Shown: one piece after another, positions 15,714 through 17,949 of the stretch
How the letters are laid out: every line of letters starts with the position of its first letter
Numbering within the stretch: the first letter of the stretch is position 1
NCBI GenBank assembly: GCA_038319215.1
Contig: JBBQCZ010000079.1
Span: forward strand, 1-17,949
From: Bact-19 sp038319215
GTDB lineage: Bacteria > Bacteroidota > Bacteroidia > Bacteroidales > ML635J-15
DNA length: 17,949 nucleotides
Direction of reading: 5' to 3'
Position numbers and translations under genes: made by a program
The notes under the pieces: generated by a model
The model's database searches: none
Told to the model about the DNA's origin: nothing
What the model saw: only the letters and a program-made list of their open reading frames with translations

Positions 15714-16646
15714 ATGAAAATTGTCAAGAAAATATTTCCGGTAGTTGTACTAATAGCACTCGCTTTTCCAGGAATGGCGCAGGTACTTGATGGTGCATTT
15801 ATGAGAGAAAATGTAGTTGAACGCACATTTGTTCCTTATCAGAACATTCGTGAAGCAGACGCTATGTATTCCAAAAAAATTCTTAGAGTTGTAGAATTGA
15901 GGGAAAAACAAAATCATCCTTTATATTTCCCAATTTTGAGAATGACATATCCTGCAGGAACAGGTGTTCAACCTCAACGTAGTCGTGTAAACTTCCTTTG
16001 GTTAGTTTATAATATTGGAATTCTTGGCGAGAAATATGACATTAGAACTGGTGAATTAATGGATACTATTTTTGGAAAAAAATACCCAGTTTATGATTTA
16101 AATCCAAGTGATATTACTAATTGGTGGAGAATCCCTGTTGAAGAGGACGACGAATTACGTAACAATTTGTTAGCATATAAGGAAAAAATCCTTATTGCTG
16201 ATGAAATAAATGGTGGTACTTACGAAGAAATGATAGATTCTAGACTAACAGATACTAGACCTATGGATCAATTATGGATTTGGGAAGAGTGGGTATTCGA
16301 CAAGCAAAGATCTGTTATGGATTGCCGTATTATTGCAATCGCTCCTGATGGTTGGGTAACAACTGCAACAGGAATAGAACGCGTATGGCCATTTTGGATT
16401 TATTTCCCAGACTACAGACCATTATTCTCATCTTATGAAGTGTTTAATTCTCAGAACGATGCTGAACACAAAACTTTTGATGATATATTCTTTAAAAGGA
16501 AATTCACAAGCTATATTGTAGCTGAGTCAAATAATTACGATAATCGTCTGATTGCCGATTACTTGCTTGGTATTGATGCAATTCGTGAAGGTGAAAGAAT
16601 TCAAGAAGGACTGTTCAAATTTGAACACGACCAATGGGAATATTAG
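15714..16646 (+). CDS. gldN: T9SS/gliding periplasmic protein GldN (PorN)
   Basis: GldN/PorN binds GldK to form the large periplasmic ring of the T9SS and contacts the GldM C-terminus. The 310-residue protein has a Sec signal peptide (MKIVKKIFPVVVLIALAFPGMAQ, cleavage probably at about residue 23). The family-typical core follows: ERTFVPYQNIREADAMYSKKILRVVELREKQNHPLYFP, then WEEWVFDKQRSVMDCRIIAIAP, and a WPFWIYFPDYRP segment. No lipobox is present, which fits a soluble periplasmic protein. It is the last gene of the cluster, followed 14 nt later by a strong terminator hairpin. Confidence 0.96.
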   Translation: MKIVKKIFPVVVLIALAFPGMAQVLDGAFMRENVVERTFVPYQNIREADAMYSKKILRVVELREKQNHPLYFPILRMTYPAGTGVQPQRSRVNFLWLVYNIGILGEKYDIRTGELMDTIFGKKYPVYDLNPSDITNWWRIPVEEDDELRNNLLAYKEKILIADEINGGTYEEMIDSRLTDTRPMDQLWIWEEWVFDKQRSVMDCRIIAIAPDGWVTTATGIERVWPFWIYFPDYRPLFSSYEVFNSQNDAEHKTFDDIFFKRKFTSYIVAESNNYDNRLIADYLLGIDAIREGERIQEGLFKFEHDQWEY

Positions 16647-16660
16647 AATCTTATTATAAC

Positions 16661-16692
16661 AAAAAAAAGGAGCTCTTCGCTCCTTTTTTTTT
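16661..16692. terminator. Bidirectional intrinsic terminator between gldN and manC
   Basis: GGAGC (16669-16673) pairs with GCTCC (16679-16683) around a TCTTC loop. The stem is flanked by eight A (16661-16668) and nine T (16684-16692), so it works as a hairpin plus U tract in both directions. It lies 14 nt after the gldN stop and 14 nt beyond the manC stop, so it should end both convergent transcripts. Confidence 0.9.
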
Positions 16693-16706
16693 GTTTTATA
16701 TTATCG

Positions 16707-17789
16707 CTATTTAATAGATTCTCCAAATTTTAATTTAGCCTCATTCAATAGCTCCGATATGTCCTGTTCATTTTCTCTTTTACAGATTAGTAATGCAGAA
16801 TCTGTATCAACAACAATATAATCATCAAGATCTTTTAGTATAACTACTTTATCATTACCAGAAGTGTTGATATAATTTCCAAAAGCATGATTTAACAGTA
16901 CCCTCTCTCCTACTACAACATTTTTATCATCATCTTTTTCTTGCAGAGTGTACAAAGAATTCCACGTTCCTAAATCAGACCAACCAAAATTAGTTTTTAA
17001 AACATATACATTTGTTGCTTTCTCCATTACTCCAAAGTCAATAGAAATACTTTTCGCATCCGAATAAATCCTGTTAATGACTTTTCTTTCATCTAGCGAA
17101 TCAAAAGCATCTATATTCTCCATAAATAAATTGTACATTTCTGGTAGAAATTCTTTCATTGCAGCATCAATAACTTTAAGTTTCCACAGAAAAATGCCAG
17201 AATTCCACAAAAAATCACCACTACTGATAAAAAACTTAGCCAACTCAAGATGTGGTTTCTCAGTAAATGTCTTAACAGGAAATAATTTTGAGTTTTCCTT
17301 ATCTCCAGCAATTTGAATATAACCATAACCAGTTGCGGGTCTATCTGGTGTTATTCCAAAAGTTAAAAGAGATGTATTGGCATTTACAAAAGTAAAACCT
17401 TCTCTAATATTATTTAAAAAGTCCTCCTCATTAATAACTAAATGATCAGCAGGAGTAACCACAATATTTGCCATCGGGTCTTTTAACCCAATTTTAATAT
17501 TTGCATACATAATACATGGAGCAGTATTTCGCCTCATAGGTTCTCCTAAAATATTATTATCAGGAATTTCTGGCAATTGCTGATGAACTAAATCTCGATA
17601 CTCCTCATTAGTAACAATATAAATATTTTCGTTAGGCATTAGTTTCGAGAATCTGTCATAAGTTTGTTGAATTAAACTTCGTCCCGTCCCCATAATGTCA
17701 ATAAATTGCTTAGGCATATTGCTGCGGCTAATAGGCCAAAATCTACTTCCAATCCCTCCTGCCATTATTACACAGTAATTCGAATTCAT
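16707..17789 (-). CDS. manC: Mannose-1-phosphate guanylyltransferase
   Basis: ManC makes GDP-mannose from mannose 1-phosphate and GTP in the cytoplasm, feeding GDP-mannose/GDP-fucose-dependent surface glycans. The 360-residue protein has the nucleotidyltransferase signature AGGIGSRFWPISRSNMPKQF (10-29, Lys27). Further motifs are EPMRRNTAPCI (83-93), TPADH (112-116, metal-binding Asp), FTEKP (175-179) and WNSGIFLW (195-202). It is the short single-function form, without the C-terminal isomerase domain of bifunctional ManC/AlgA enzymes. The ATG at 17789 begins directly before the first beta strand. The gene converges on gldN and is divergent from the MlaE-type gene. Confidence 0.94.
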   Translation of the reverse strand: MNSNYCVIMAGGIGSRFWPISRSNMPKQFIDIMGTGRSLIQQTYDRFSKLMPNENIYIVTNEEYRDLVHQQLPEIPDNNILGEPMRRNTAPCIMYANIKIGLKDPMANIVVTPADHLVINEEDFLNNIREGFTFVNANTSLLTFGITPDRPATGYGYIQIAGDKENSKLFPVKTFTEKPHLELAKFFISSGDFLWNSGIFLWKLKVIDAAMKEFLPEMYNLFMENIDAFDSLDERKVINRIYSDAKSISIDFGVMEKATNVYVLKTNFGWSDLGTWNSLYTLQEKDDDKNVVVGERVLLNHAFGNYINTSGNDKVVILKDLDDYIVVDTDSALLICKRENEQDISELLNEAKLKFGESIK

Positions 17790-17815
17790 TTTATAAATTT
17801 TAAATAAATAAAGGA

Positions 17816-17845
17816 CAAAATACTAAATAATTTTTTGTTTTACAA
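17816..17845 (-). promoter_or_regulatory. Candidate promoter of manC
   Basis: On the minus strand TTG (17845-17843) is followed after 20 nt by TATTTTG (17822-17816), a near match to the Bacteroidota -7 element. The manC start codon lies 26 nt downstream. Confidence 0.4.
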
Positions 17846-17880
17846 TAGAGTTGTTAAATTTGTTGTTACTTTGCAAAGAT

Positions 17881-17949
17881 ATGCGATTATTAACTACAAT
17901 AGGGGAATATTTCTCTTTAATGAGTACCGTTTTTACAAAACCAGTAAGG
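17881..17949 (+). CDS. mlaE: ABC transporter permease, MlaE type, N-terminal fragment
   Basis: Only 23 codons are visible before the window ends: MRLLTTIGEYFSLMSTVFTKP. This resembles the N-terminus of Bacteroidota MlaE-type permeases, which typically begin with a short amphipathic helix of the form IGxYxxLMxxVFxKP. MlaE is the inner-membrane permease of the phospholipid transport system that keeps outer-membrane lipid asymmetry. An ATP-binding MlaF gene would be expected downstream. A -7-like TTACTTTG ends only 7 nt before the ATG. Identification from so short a piece is tentative. Confidence 0.6.
   Translation, partial: MRLLTTIGEYFSLMSTVFTKPVR

Noticed and set aside
15563..15826. Minus-strand open frame across the gldM-gldN junction
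   Set aside because: It overlaps the ends of two well-supported genes and has no recognisable features.
1..17949. Search by eye for tRNA, rRNA, CRISPR arrays, insertion-sequence ends and phage genes
   Set aside because: Nothing convincing was found; coding genes fill nearly all of the window and the gaps are short and AT-rich.

Overview
The window is AT-rich chromosomal DNA of a member of the Bacteroidota. Four things point there: a complete type IX secretion / gliding core (porP-gldK-gldL-gldM-gldN), which is confined to that phylum; a DUF4270-type lipoprotein beside a half-length glycogen-synthase-like protein; promoter-like sites of the Bacteroidota form TTTG-N19-21-TAnnTTTG; and start codons preceded by A-rich leaders rather than clear Shine-Dalgarno sites. 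Placement of porP directly before gldK resembles the Porphyromonas porPKLMN order more than the Flavobacterium one, so a Bacteroidales/Marinilabiliales-like or related lineage is favoured, but this is an inference. No rRNA, tRNA, insertion sequence, CRISPR array or prophage was seen. The content is core genome.

Layout. Positions 1-1444 (minus strand) hold the GT5-like gene and, overlapping it by one base, the DUF4270 lipoprotein gene, which is cut by the window edge. Positions 1666-5205 (plus) hold panC, then panD and rfaE2 (1-nt overlap), then a small lipocalin-like lipoprotein and radA (3 nt apart). Positions 5254-7605 (minus) encode a bifunctional class A penicillin-binding protein, which is divergent from topA (7696-9969, plus). 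A 360-bp non-coding stretch follows, carrying two perfect inverted repeats. Then comes the five-gene T9SS cluster (10330-16646, plus), closed by a strong bidirectional hairpin terminator. manC (16707-17789, minus) converges on that terminator, and the start of an MlaE-type ABC permease gene (17881 onward, plus) is cut by the right edge.

How the genes work together. PanC and PanD supply the beta-alanine-dependent steps to pantothenate/CoA. RfaE2 makes ADP-heptose and ManC makes GDP-mannose, both precursors of surface glycans and LPS. The class A PBP builds peptidoglycan, and MlaE would move phospholipid between the membranes. The T9SS core exports proteins across the outer membrane: GldL and GldM form the inner-membrane proton-driven motor, GldK and GldN form the periplasmic ring, and PorP is an outer-membrane beta-barrel protein. 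RadA and TopA are DNA-maintenance proteins. The window is therefore weighted toward the cell envelope.

I found no convincing undescribed system. The least explained items are the GT5-half/DUF4270 gene pair, the inverted repeats in the leader before porP, and a promoter-like site with an 11-bp direct repeat between gldK and gldL.
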